Program-made: the position numbers and the translations under genes
Part shown: positions 47,308 through 55,706 of the stretch, in pieces
Layout of the letters: every line of letters begins with the position of its first letter
How positions within the stretch are numbered: position 1 is the stretch's first letter
Assembly: GCA_963710745.1 (NCBI GenBank)
Contig: CAVQBP010000001.1
Coordinates: 1 to 64,000, forward strand
Direction: 5' to 3'
DNA: 64,000 nucleotides
Origin: CAVQBP01 sp963710745
GTDB taxonomy: Bacteria > Bacteroidota > Ignavibacteria > Ignavibacteriales > Ignavibacteriaceae
Notes under the pieces: generated by a model
Database searches by the model: none
The model's input: only the letters and a program-made list of their open reading frames with translations
Told to the model about the DNA's origin: nothing

Positions 47308-49518
47308 TTATTTTTCGGATGTTTTAATAATTTCTCCCGGAGTAGAATTTTTAGCAATTTCAATATCATATTTAACTTCGCCTAATAAATTAGCCCAGGA
47401 AAATTCTGATATATTTCGCTTGTTTCCGCCATTGTTGAATTTATCTCCTAAGTGGAGAAGGGGGATCTCATTAATGTATTTACTTGTTACGGTTATCAGT
47501 TTTTTCCAATAATCAAGTGCAAGCTCCAGGTGATGAATACTTTCGGTTTTTTTATCTTCATTACCTGTAATGCGGTAAAACTGTAATGCAGTTCCTCCCC
47601 TCAGCTTTTCACTAAAATAAAGACTTAGCAATGACCATGATCTTATATCATCAATCTCGTGCTTCAAGGTCGGATTATCAGTGTTGATATCTTTAATAAT
47701 GCTTAATGCATCATTCCCGTTTTGTTCAAGCTTATCTGCTAACTGCAATGGACTAGTTTTATTCGAGCTCTTAAATTTTCCGTTTACAAAATCTTCAACG
47801 GACATAAGATGATCATCTAAAGTGACCGTATGAATTATTTCATTAACTGATATAAAGGGGGATACACTATCATAATAACATCCCATATTGGATTTGTATC
47901 CTGCAAGAAAACCTTCAGAGTATAAAGTAAAATCCCACGATGCAGCATAAAATGAAGCTAGTTTAAGAGGCATCTGATCAGCTAATTCATGCGCTGCTAC
48001 CAGTTTATCACCATAATTAATATTGTATTTTTGGTTAAATGCATTTGCAAATACATCATCTTTAGTCGAAGGATCATATAATAATCTTCCCCAAACCATA
48101 TAGAATAACCATTGTCTTTGAAATCCGTACTTCCATGTAAGATATGGTCCTGGTTTGATTATATATTCTTTTGCAGGAATATAACATTCAGAACCAATCT
48201 GGTATCCTCCTACGTAATCCTGGTGGTTTTGTTTTATAACATCTCTAATAAAATCAGGATCTCCCCAGCGAAGAATGAAGAAGTCTTCGTTTCGCATTGT
48301 AAAAACCATCTTATAATTTTTCGGTGCAGGATCCCAGAGTGAATGAGATCGGGAACCGCCGTGGATATATTCTAACTTAGGTGTTGCATGTGAATGTGAC
48401 CAGTTAAATTTTACCGGTACCCAAACTGTTCCGAGTCTGTAAGTATTCTCCTCGATCGCTTTTCTTGTTAACTCAGGAGCAGGGTGAGTATGAGCACGCA
48501 TAATAAATTCTATTTTATGATTTGCTTTATCCATTGCATCAAAATATGTATCGACGATCCAATTCTGCCAGGTTTGTTCATCGACACCTTCCATCCGTTC
48601 ATTTTGACTCACTCCAATTCCTGTAAGTTCGGGATATTCATTAATTAATTCAGTTACACACTCTCTGTTATATTCCTGCACTAAAGGTGAATAGTCTCCT
48701 TCACCATAATACTCTTTACCTGCCATTTCCGGAAGACAGTATTGAGCAACTCCATGAGCTTTGGCAAATTCAGGGCTGACAAAAATATTCCAGTCAATTA
48801 TATAAGTCTTTATTCCTCTGTCTTTTGCCATATGAAACAAGCTGTGCCAGAAGTGCTGCCATTCTTTCATTTCTTTATCTGTGAATGGAGATGCTTCAGG
48901 AAAATTTTTTAATTTTATCATGTAAGGAAAAGGATGAAGATTCCAGAGAGTAAGTGCATTAATCCTGTTTTCGGCCATTTGATCCAGGAATACTTTCCAG
49001 AACTTCAGATCTTTAACTGTCTTGTAATGAAGCTGGAGGCTTTCATGCATCCGGTAAGAATCCCATGGCAGATTAAATTTAATCGCCCTGAAAGGGAATT
49101 TCGGGTTGATGCTTTTTTCCTCAATAGTAGAAATAGTTTTTCCCATCTGGAATTGTTCTGCAAGATCAAGTATTCCGTACATTGCCCCGGTTTGATCAGA
49201 TGCAATCACAGATACTTTCTCACCTGGTAGTTTCCTAATTGAATATCCTTCTTTCGCTGCATTGTTATAATATGATAAAACATCTTTGGCTTTACATAGT
49301 TTTTCGGAAGTAATTACTATAATATCCGCTTTATCCGGATTAGTGGTTGGACTTACTGATAATACCTCATTTAACTTTTCAACAGCAAAATTTTGTTGCG
49401 GTGCTGTATCTGAATAAAAGATTAAAAGGTTTTCAGGATTAGATAATTTATTAGCGCCAAAGCCTGAATTTAAGAGAATAAATACCATATAAGTAAAATA
49501 GTAGAAAATTTTTTTCAT
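47308..49518 (-). CDS. Secreted glycoside hydrolase-like protein, family unassigned
   Basis: A 736-residue protein with a signal peptide (about 1-21). Residues 30-130 look like the small alpha/beta domain found before GH20, GH67 and GH84 barrels (YSIRKLPGEKVSVIASDQTGAMYGILDLAEQ contains the typical GxMYGxLDL). The barrel follows with PFRAIKFNLPWDSYR, ENRINALTLWNLHPFPYM and IDWNIFVSPEF; acidic candidates include the E in VSQNERMEGVD. A C-terminal helical region closes it. I cannot assign a CAZy family by eye; the region's sugar genes suggest glycan breakdown. Confidence 0.7.
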   Translation of the reverse strand: MKKIFYYFTYMVFILLNSGFGANKLSNPENLLIFYSDTAPQQNFAVEKLNEVLSVSPTTNPDKADIIVITSEKLCKAKDVLSYYNNAAKEGYSIRKLPGEKVSVIASDQTGAMYGILDLAEQFQMGKTISTIEEKSINPKFPFRAIKFNLPWDSYRMHESLQLHYKTVKDLKFWKVFLDQMAENRINALTLWNLHPFPYMIKLKNFPEASPFTDKEMKEWQHFWHSLFHMAKDRGIKTYIIDWNIFVSPEFAKAHGVAQYCLPEMAGKEYYGEGDYSPLVQEYNRECVTELINEYPELTGIGVSQNERMEGVDEQTWQNWIVDTYFDAMDKANHKIEFIMRAHTHPAPELTRKAIEENTYRLGTVWVPVKFNWSHSHATPKLEYIHGGSRSHSLWDPAPKNYKMVFTMRNEDFFILRWGDPDFIRDVIKQNHQDYVGGYQIGSECYIPAKEYIIKPGPYLTWKYGFQRQWLFYMVWGRLLYDPSTKDDVFANAFNQKYNINYGDKLVAAHELADQMPLKLASFYAASWDFTLYSEGFLAGYKSNMGCYYDSVSPFISVNEIIHTVTLDDHLMSVEDFVNGKFKSSNKTSPLQLADKLEQNGNDALSIIKDINTDNPTLKHEIDDIRSWSLLSLYFSEKLRGGTALQFYRITGNEDKKTESIHHLELALDYWKKLITVTSKYINEIPLLHLGDKFNNGGNKRNISEFSWANLLGEVKYDIEIAKNSTPGEIIKTSEK

Positions 49519-49611
49519 ACCTGACCGTCTCTAAAATTTTTTGTGATTTTACTATGATAAAATAAAAAAATATCTGTTAAGATTATATTGAATTAGAATC
49601 TTATGTCTTGT

Positions 49612-49680
49612 AAAGACAATGTTCAGGTGAGCATCTTTATCCTTCATAAAGAATATTGTCTTTCTTTTATGAAGGATAAA
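49612..49680. repeat. Interleaved inverted repeats (pseudoknot-like topology)
   Basis: Segment A AAAGACAATGTTC (49612-49624) matches A' GAATATTGTCTTT (49651-49663) at 12 of 13 positions; segment B TTTATCCTTCATAAA (49636-49650) matches B' TTTATGAAGGATAAA (49666-49680) perfectly over 15 bp. The order A-B-A'-B' allows two alternative hairpins or a pseudoknot. It lies between the membrane protein's stop and the glycosidase start, about 95 bases upstream of the latter on its strand. It could be a structured 5' UTR, a terminator or a short mobile palindrome. Confidence 0.6.
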
Positions 49681-49717
49681 AAATGGAAAGTCAAATTTAT
49701 CGGGTTTTATATAATTC

Positions 49718-50284
49718 TTAGATTGTTTCTAAAAAACGATCCAGGAAATAAAAGACAGTAATAATGGAGAAAAAGTATCCTAAAAGTGAGAACCATATTT
49801 TTATTGTCGTTTCACTGCTGCTTCCCTCCACAAAATATCCTGCGGCAATTATAAATATTACAAATAATACGCTTATATTTATCCACAGACTGGCATCATA
49901 AACACCTGTACCGCTTAAATTCTGAAGAGCCATTAATGTAACCAATCCTAAAAGAGATATGATCATAGGCATATATTTTTCGTACCAGGGATATTTATTC
50001 GATTTAAGATTGAAAATGCTGGCTATATACCGGCCTATAACCAATCCGACACAGGCAAATGCTGCTATTAATAATCCGTTTGAAGTATAAGTGAAAGGAT
50101 TCCACGCCGGGTGCACAGCAGTAATGAGCGCATTACCAAGAAAATAAATAATAACTAAAAATACGCCGATTATAAGTTGATTCCTGTTTTGTCTGCCCCA
50201 TGCTTCATAAGGATTAAAAAAATCCTTCAAAACTTTTATAATAAAGTTTTCATGTCTTTTTACTGACAGAGCCTTAGTTTTCAT
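49718..50284 (-). CDS. Six-segment membrane protein of unknown function
   Basis: A 188-residue hydrophobic protein with a basic cytoplasmic start (about 1-35, ending NPYEAWGRQNRNQ) and six predicted membrane segments. No catalytic or transport signature was recognised. It is followed by the interleaved repeat at 49612-49680. It faces the receiver gene divergently. Not recognised; no function proposed. Confidence 0.6.
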   Translation of the reverse strand: MKTKALSVKRHENFIIKVLKDFFNPYEAWGRQNRNQLIIGVFLVIIYFLGNALITAVHPAWNPFTYTSNGLLIAAFACVGLVIGRYIASIFNLKSNKYPWYEKYMPMIISLLGLVTLMALQNLSGTGVYDASLWINISVLFVIFIIAAGYFVEGSSSETTIKIWFSLLGYFFSIITVFYFLDRFLETI

Positions 50285-50648
50285 ATGGCTTTCTTTTTTA
50301 TATGAGTAATTCTGCTTAATTAATTATAATATTAATAATTATGATATTTTTTACAAGTGAAAACTAATTTTGTTTCATATTATTATACATTAGAATTTAC
50401 TAAGGCAATTAATAAAAATTTACTAATAATATAAAGCATAATAAACAATATACTTTATTAAATGTCAAACTGAATGTGATTCAATTAATAAAGACTAAAT
50501 TAATCTCTTTTTTCTGGTTAAAAACATACACTTTTTATAATATATTTAATCTTAAAAAAATATTGAATGAACAATATATTTTATGTGTTAAAAAAATTAT
50601 TCATATTTGTTTAATATTATTTTAACTAATTAATTGAAGGGGTCAATT
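50285..50648. other. Long AT-rich divergent intergenic region
   Basis: About 360 bases with no open frame of merit, very low GC and several short A/T runs. It contains the promoters of the divergent membrane-protein and receiver genes, but no clear -33/-7 pair stands out. Confidence 0.4.
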
Positions 50649-51023
50649 TTGCTGCCTGAAATATTAATTGTTGACGATGATAAGCCTACAGCAATTTTAA
50701 TTGAACACTATTTAAAAGACATCGGGATTTTAAATAAAGCACCTAACGGTGAGATTGCTTTGGAAATGATCAAAAATAATAATTATGATCTAATCCTTAT
50801 GGATATTAATTTAAGAGGTGAGCTGGACGGATTATCTCTTACTAAGTATGTAAGGCAGATGGATCACTACAAAGAAATCCCCATTATTGCTATTACTGCA
50901 TTCGGTAAATATTATAAGGATGATGCTTTTGCAGCAGGTTGTAATTATTTTTTAATTAAACCTTTTGAAAAAAAAGATTTCCTTGAATTGGTATCTAAAA
51001 CTCTCAGAAAAGACCAGAGATAA
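50649..51023 (+). CDS. Stand-alone response regulator receiver domain
   Basis: From the TTG at 50649 the protein has 124 residues. AAGGGG at 50637-50642, 6 bases before it, decides this start over the TTG at 50634, which would put the site inside the gene. Acidic pocket VDDDKP (about 8-13), phosphoacceptor D52 in LILMDINLRG, Thr in IAITAFGK and Lys in FLIKPFEK. No output domain and no kinase nearby. It is not closely similar to the receiver at 8048 beyond the family motifs. Confidence 0.88.
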   Translation: MLPEILIVDDDKPTAILIEHYLKDIGILNKAPNGEIALEMIKNNNYDLILMDINLRGELDGLSLTKYVRQMDHYKEIPIIAITAFGKYYKDDAFAAGCNYFLIKPFEKKDFLELVSKTLRKDQR

Positions 51024-51084
51024 ATTATTCATTCCTTAGAAAATTTATTATTCAGTATAAATACTTTTAGTTATCCATGTTTAA

Positions 51085-51537
51085 ATGAAATTTTAAAAAG
51101 TAAATCATTAGAATTAAAAAACCTTTTATTTATACTGCAATTAATAAGTACTGTTTTACTCATACCGAATTTATGCTTAAACGGACAATCAATTACTAAT
51201 AGTATTGTTGTAGGCGGAGTCACTTCATATTGTGCGAAGTTCCTGGTAAGATTATCAGCTGCAGCAGAAATTGATGTTGAACTATCGTCCTCAAAATCCT
51301 TCTACAACCATAAAATATTTTTTACCTGTTGAAAGCCAGGTCAAAATATTGATAAATGATATTTTAGGACAGAATGCCGACAAGTTTAATGAAGGAATTA
51401 CACCGGCAGGTTTTCACCAATTTATTTGGAACTCGCATGTTTTACCATCGGGAGTTTATTTTTATACAATAATTACTAATAGTCGTTCAGAGGGTAAGGG
51501 ATTTAGAAAAACCCTTAGGACGTTGTTAATAAAATAA
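51085..51537 (+). pseudogene. T9SS cargo remnant: signal peptide plus sorting domain, middle lost
   Basis: An ATG at 51085 would, with one base added, read MKILKSKSLELKNLLFIL and a signal peptide ending LCLNGQ, then SITNSIVVGGVTSY. Near 51235-51250 the frame changes to KDYQLQQ-like sequence, then a degraded sorting domain (NYRPQNPSTTIKYFLP, normally NYPNPFNPSTTI) runs to 51537, ending TLLIK. Only about 150 codons remain, so the functional body has been deleted. No intact frame covers both ends. Confidence 0.65.
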
Positions 51538-51715
51538 TTGATATAAAAAAATTAAAATTAAATTTATGTTGTTTAACAAACCCTTTTAGTTTATTTTTTA
51601 ATAAAATTTATTGTAAATTAAAACGTTTGAAAAAAACGAATGATTAAGAACATATCTAAAGAAAAATAAAATTCAATGAATATTCCAATCTAAACCTAAA
51701 CTTCAGGTGAGACTA

Positions 51716-53041
51716 TTGAACAAAAAATTATTATTTGCTACAATTGTATCAGCCCTAGGCAGTTTTCTTTTTGGGTTTGATACTGCAGTCATCTCAGGTA
51801 CAACAAAATATATAACGCAATTTTTTAATCTTACCGATTCAACTCTCGGTATTACTGTTTCAATTGCTCTTTGGGGTACAGTTCTCGGTGCCATTGCAGT
51901 AGGAAAACCGGGTGATTTATGGGGCAGACGTTTTATCCTCTTGATTTGCGGTATCTTTTATTTTCTTTCAGCGGTTGGATGTGCATTTGCAGACGGATGG
52001 TATTTTTTATTGTTTTCCAGATTTTTAGGAGGATTGGCAATCGGTGCTTCATCTGTTATGGCGCCTATGTATATAGCTGAGATTTCCCCTGCAAGGATAC
52101 GCGGAAGACTTGTTGCAGTTGCTCAATTTAATATTGTTTTCGGAATTCTTGTCGCATTTTTCTCAAATTATCTTCTAGTAGATACAGGAGTAAATAACTG
52201 GCGCTGGATGTTTGGCGTTGAAGCTCTTCCTGCTGCATTATTTTTTATACTTCTGTTTCTTGTGCCAGAAAGCCCGCGCTGGCTAGTAAAAAAATCGCGG
52301 AATAAAGAAGCTGAATCTGTTTTAACTGCAATTGGAACTAAGGATGTGCAATCCGAATTATCGGATATAGTTGAATCATTGAAAGAAGAAGTAGGAAAGG
52401 CCGGTACAAAACTGTTCCAAAAGAAATATAGATTTGTAATAATGTGTGCAGTTCTTTTAGCTGTCTTTAATCAATTATCCGGAATTAATGTAATTATGTA
52501 CTATGCCCCAATGATTTTTGAAAAAGCAGGCGCAAACACAAATGCTGCTATGCTCCAGGCAGTTGCGGTCGGCGTAACAAACATGCTCTTTACAATAATT
52601 GCCATGTTCTTTATTGATAAGTTCGGACGTAAAACTCTTCTCCTTATTGGTGCGGTTGGAATGTTCTTAACCTTAGCAGGCGCTGCAATTGATTATTATG
52701 ATGCTTCTCTTCTCGGTAATGCAGGTGTAGTTATCTTTATCATTGGATTTATAGCTTTCTTCGCTCTTTCACAAGGCGCTGTTATCTGGGTTTTCCTTGC
52801 CGAAATATTTCCAAATAAAATAAGATCAAAAGGACAGGCTCTGGGCTCATTCACTCATTGGATTATGAATGCAGTAATTGGATTGGTATTTCCTATTGCT
52901 CTTACTCAGTTTGGGGGCGGAAATGTTTTTATGTTTTTCTCCATTATGATGATTCCTTTTTTCTTTTTCGTATGGAAAGTAATGCCGGAAACCAAGGAAA
53001 AATCCCTTGAAGAACTTGAAAAATTGGTTGTATCTGAATAA
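51716..53041 (+). CDS. Sugar porter family MFS transporter
   Basis: From the TTG at 51716 the protein has 441 residues; AGGTGA at 51705-51710 sits 5 bases before it and favours it over the GTG at 51707. Twelve membrane segments. Sugar porter signatures: FLFGFDTAVISGT (start), GRRFILLICG loop, PESPRWLVKKSRNKEAESVL, QLSGINVIMYYAP and PETKEKSLEELE (end). These are the XylE/GLUT family motifs, so a proton-linked hexose or pentose importer. It heads a cluster with a sugar kinase, a second transporter and an alpha-mannosidase. Confidence 0.93.
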   Translation: MNKKLLFATIVSALGSFLFGFDTAVISGTTKYITQFFNLTDSTLGITVSIALWGTVLGAIAVGKPGDLWGRRFILLICGIFYFLSAVGCAFADGWYFLLFSRFLGGLAIGASSVMAPMYIAEISPARIRGRLVAVAQFNIVFGILVAFFSNYLLVDTGVNNWRWMFGVEALPAALFFILLFLVPESPRWLVKKSRNKEAESVLTAIGTKDVQSELSDIVESLKEEVGKAGTKLFQKKYRFVIMCAVLLAVFNQLSGINVIMYYAPMIFEKAGANTNAAMLQAVAVGVTNMLFTIIAMFFIDKFGRKTLLLIGAVGMFLTLAGAAIDYYDASLLGNAGVVIFIIGFIAFFALSQGAVIWVFLAEIFPNKIRSKGQALGSFTHWIMNAVIGLVFPIALTQFGGGNVFMFFSIMMIPFFFFVWKVMPETKEKSLEELEKLVVSE

Positions 53042-53094
53042 GCTTTAAAATGATAATTAAAATTATTAATTAATTTATCAGACGAAGAAAATAA

Positions 53095-54210
53095 ATGAAT
53101 TATATTGAAGATAAACGCATTGTGATGACATTGGATGCTGGAGGTACAAACCTTGTCTTTACTGCTTTACAAGGAGGGAAACAGGTAATCAGTGAAATTA
53201 CTCTGCCTTCTAATGCCGGCAACCTTGACAAATGTATCTCTTCAATAATTAATGGATTTGAGGAAGTAAAAACAAATCTGGGTGAACCCCCTGCTGCAAT
53301 CAGCTTTGCATTCCCGGGACCTGCAGACTACCTTAATGGTATAATTGGTGATCTTCCTAACCTTCCTGCATTTCGGGGCGGTGTTGCGTTAGGTCCTTTG
53401 CTGGAAGATAAATTTAATCTCCCTGTTTTTATTAATAATGATGGTGATCTTTTTACTTATGGTGAAGCTATCGCAGGTTATTTGCCTTATGTAAATAGTC
53501 TTCTTAAAAAATCAGGTAGTCCTAAAAGATATAAAAATTTGTTAGGACTTACCATTGGAACCGGTTTTGGTGCAGGTATTTCGACAGATGGAAATTTGTT
53601 TTTAGGGGATAATTCTATTGCAGGGGAAATTTGGCTTTTGAGAGATGTTTTAAATCCATCAGTTAATGTAGAAGAACATGTTAGTATAAGGGGATTAAGA
53701 AAAGCTTATGCTATGGAAGCTGGGCTGAAGTTTGAAGATTCACCAGCTCCCCTTGATATTTACAGAATTGCGTTAGGTGAACAGTCAGGTAATCAGCAGG
53801 CAGCACGGGAAGCTTTTCATAAAATGGCCAAAGTTGCAGGTGATGCAATTTCAAATGCAGTTACTCTTATAGACGGAATAGTTGTAATCGGCGGAGGGCT
53901 TGCCGGGGCTTCAGGTGTATTTTTGCCTCATCTTATTGATGAAATGAATAGCAATTATGTTTTCCCGGACGGCAGTAAATTCAAACGGCTTGTTGCAAAT
54001 GTTTATAATCTTGAAGATGAGGAACATCTGAACAGGTTTCTTAAAGGTTCTGCAAAAGAAATATTTATTTATAATACGAACAAGAAAATTCAATATGATC
54101 ATGAACTCCGAATCGGAGTAGGGATATCAAAATTAGGTGCAAGCAGGGCTATCTTTATCGGTGCTTATGCATTTGCACTAAAAATGCTGGATGAGAAAAT
54201 CAGGAATTAA
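53095..54210 (+). CDS. ROK family sugar kinase
   Basis: A 371-residue kinase. The ATP phosphate loop is LDAGGTNLVFTALQGG (about 14-29), the substrate-binding segment AFPGPADYLNG, catalytic Asp in INNDGDLFTYGE, and GLTIGTGFGAGIS and VVIGGGLAGASGV bind ATP. It lacks the zinc motif CxCGxxGCxE found in most ROK proteins (only one Cys in the whole protein) and is 50 residues longer than most. It should phosphorylate glucose, mannose or fructose entering through the flanking transporters. Spaced 53 bases after the porter gene and 43 before the next. Confidence 0.85.
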   Translation: MNYIEDKRIVMTLDAGGTNLVFTALQGGKQVISEITLPSNAGNLDKCISSIINGFEEVKTNLGEPPAAISFAFPGPADYLNGIIGDLPNLPAFRGGVALGPLLEDKFNLPVFINNDGDLFTYGEAIAGYLPYVNSLLKKSGSPKRYKNLLGLTIGTGFGAGISTDGNLFLGDNSIAGEIWLLRDVLNPSVNVEEHVSIRGLRKAYAMEAGLKFEDSPAPLDIYRIALGEQSGNQQAAREAFHKMAKVAGDAISNAVTLIDGIVVIGGGLAGASGVFLPHLIDEMNSNYVFPDGSKFKRLVANVYNLEDEEHLNRFLKGSAKEIFIYNTNKKIQYDHELRIGVGISKLGASRAIFIGAYAFALKMLDEKIRN

Positions 54211-54253
54211 TTAAATATTAAAAATTGGAACTAAATACTGAAAGGAATTTTAA

Positions 54254-55675
54254 ATGGCAGTTGTAAATGGAATTGCTGAAACTAATTCTAATAACCTGCA
54301 GGGAAAGAATAAAAATACATACAAAGGTCCTTTTGCTATAATGACATCTCTTTTCTTTATGTGGGGTTTCATGACTGTATGGAATGATATTCTTATACCA
54401 AGATTTAAAGAAGCATTTACTCTGAATTATTTCCAGGCTATGCTTGTGCAGTTTGCATTTTTTGGTGCATATTTTATTGGATCACTTATCTACTTTTTAA
54501 TTTCTTTAACTACCGGAGATCCGATAGCTCGGATAGGTTACAAAAATAGTATTGTTATCAGCCTTTTGATTTCCGCCCTGGGTAGTGCACTATTCTGGCC
54601 GGCTGCCAGTGCTGCTTCTTACGGTTTATTTTTAGTTGCTTTATTTGTCGTAGGTCTTGGATTTGCTATGCTGCAGATTGCTGCTAATCCTTATGTTACT
54701 ATTCTCGGTCCTGAGCGAACTGCTTCCAGCCGTTTAAATCTTGCCCAGGGATTTAATTCGGTAGGAACAACAATCGGTCCTCTCATCGGCGGCTATTTGA
54801 TCTTTCAATATTTTAATCAGGCAGGAATGCATGGTGCCGATTCAGTTAAAATACCATATCTCGCATTTTGTATTGTGTTCATTATCCTTGCAGTAATTTT
54901 CTATTTTATCCGTCTGCCTCATATTGGTGAAGGAAAAATAGAAAAAGGTGCTAGTGCATTAAAGTTCCCTCATGTGGTTTTAGGCATTGTTGCAATTTTC
55001 ATGTATGTAGGTGCAGAGGTTTCTGTCGGCAGTTCGATCATCAATTTTCTAGGGCAGCCAAGTATAGCCGGATTAAATGCAATTGAAGCAAGCAAATACG
55101 TTGCTTTATTCTGGGGAGGAATGTTGATGGGACGTTTTATGGGTGCAGTAGAATTAAGTGAGATGAAATCAAAAAATAAGAAAATCTTACTAGCTGCCAT
55201 TCCGGTCCTCGGATTTATAGTAATTTTATTACTCCGAGGCTGGGCAATATCAAAAGATTATCTGCCTCTTTTAATTCTATGCTGGGTAATGTTTCAGTTT
55301 GGAAAAGCAAATGCCGGGCGTTCTTTAACTATTTTTATGGGAACTATCGTTGTATTGTTAGCTACAGCCATAATTGCAGGAGGTACTGTTGCAATGTGGT
55401 GTGTTGTAGGAGTAGGATTATTCTCATCAATCGGCTGGTCAAATACATTCTCACTTGCGCTGGAAGGAACGGGGGTGTTGAAAAGCCAGGTTTCTTCTTT
55501 ACTGGTTATGGCAATTTTGGGAGGCGCTCTTCTGCCTCCTCTTCAAGGACATATTGCTGATTTAGGCGGATTGGGAATCTCATATATCGTACCTTTAATT
55601 GCTTATTCATATGTTGGCTTTTATGGTTTAATTGGTCATAAAATCGGGCAAAATCGTAAAATAGCTGCTGCATAA
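54254..55675 (+). CDS. MFS sugar transporter (FHS/FucP-GluP-like)
   Basis: A 473-residue protein with twelve membrane segments. The start PFAIMTSLFFMWGFMTVWNDILIPRFK matches the FHS family of fucose and glucose/galactose symporters, as do FFGAYFIGSL, AANPYVTILGPERTASSRLNLAQGFNSVGT (core ANPYVTILGPE) and YVGAEVSVGS. AAAGGA precedes the ATG. Second hexose transporter in the cluster, perhaps with a different specificity from the sugar porter at 51716. Confidence 0.92.
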   Translation: MAVVNGIAETNSNNLQGKNKNTYKGPFAIMTSLFFMWGFMTVWNDILIPRFKEAFTLNYFQAMLVQFAFFGAYFIGSLIYFLISLTTGDPIARIGYKNSIVISLLISALGSALFWPAASAASYGLFLVALFVVGLGFAMLQIAANPYVTILGPERTASSRLNLAQGFNSVGTTIGPLIGGYLIFQYFNQAGMHGADSVKIPYLAFCIVFIILAVIFYFIRLPHIGEGKIEKGASALKFPHVVLGIVAIFMYVGAEVSVGSSIINFLGQPSIAGLNAIEASKYVALFWGGMLMGRFMGAVELSEMKSKNKKILLAAIPVLGFIVILLLRGWAISKDYLPLLILCWVMFQFGKANAGRSLTIFMGTIVVLLATAIIAGGTVAMWCVVGVGLFSSIGWSNTFSLALEGTGVLKSQVSSLLVMAILGGALLPPLQGHIADLGGLGISYIVPLIAYSYVGFYGLIGHKIGQNRKIAAA

Positions 55676-55706
55676 TACTTAACTTAATTATAAAACATTA
55701 TATATA

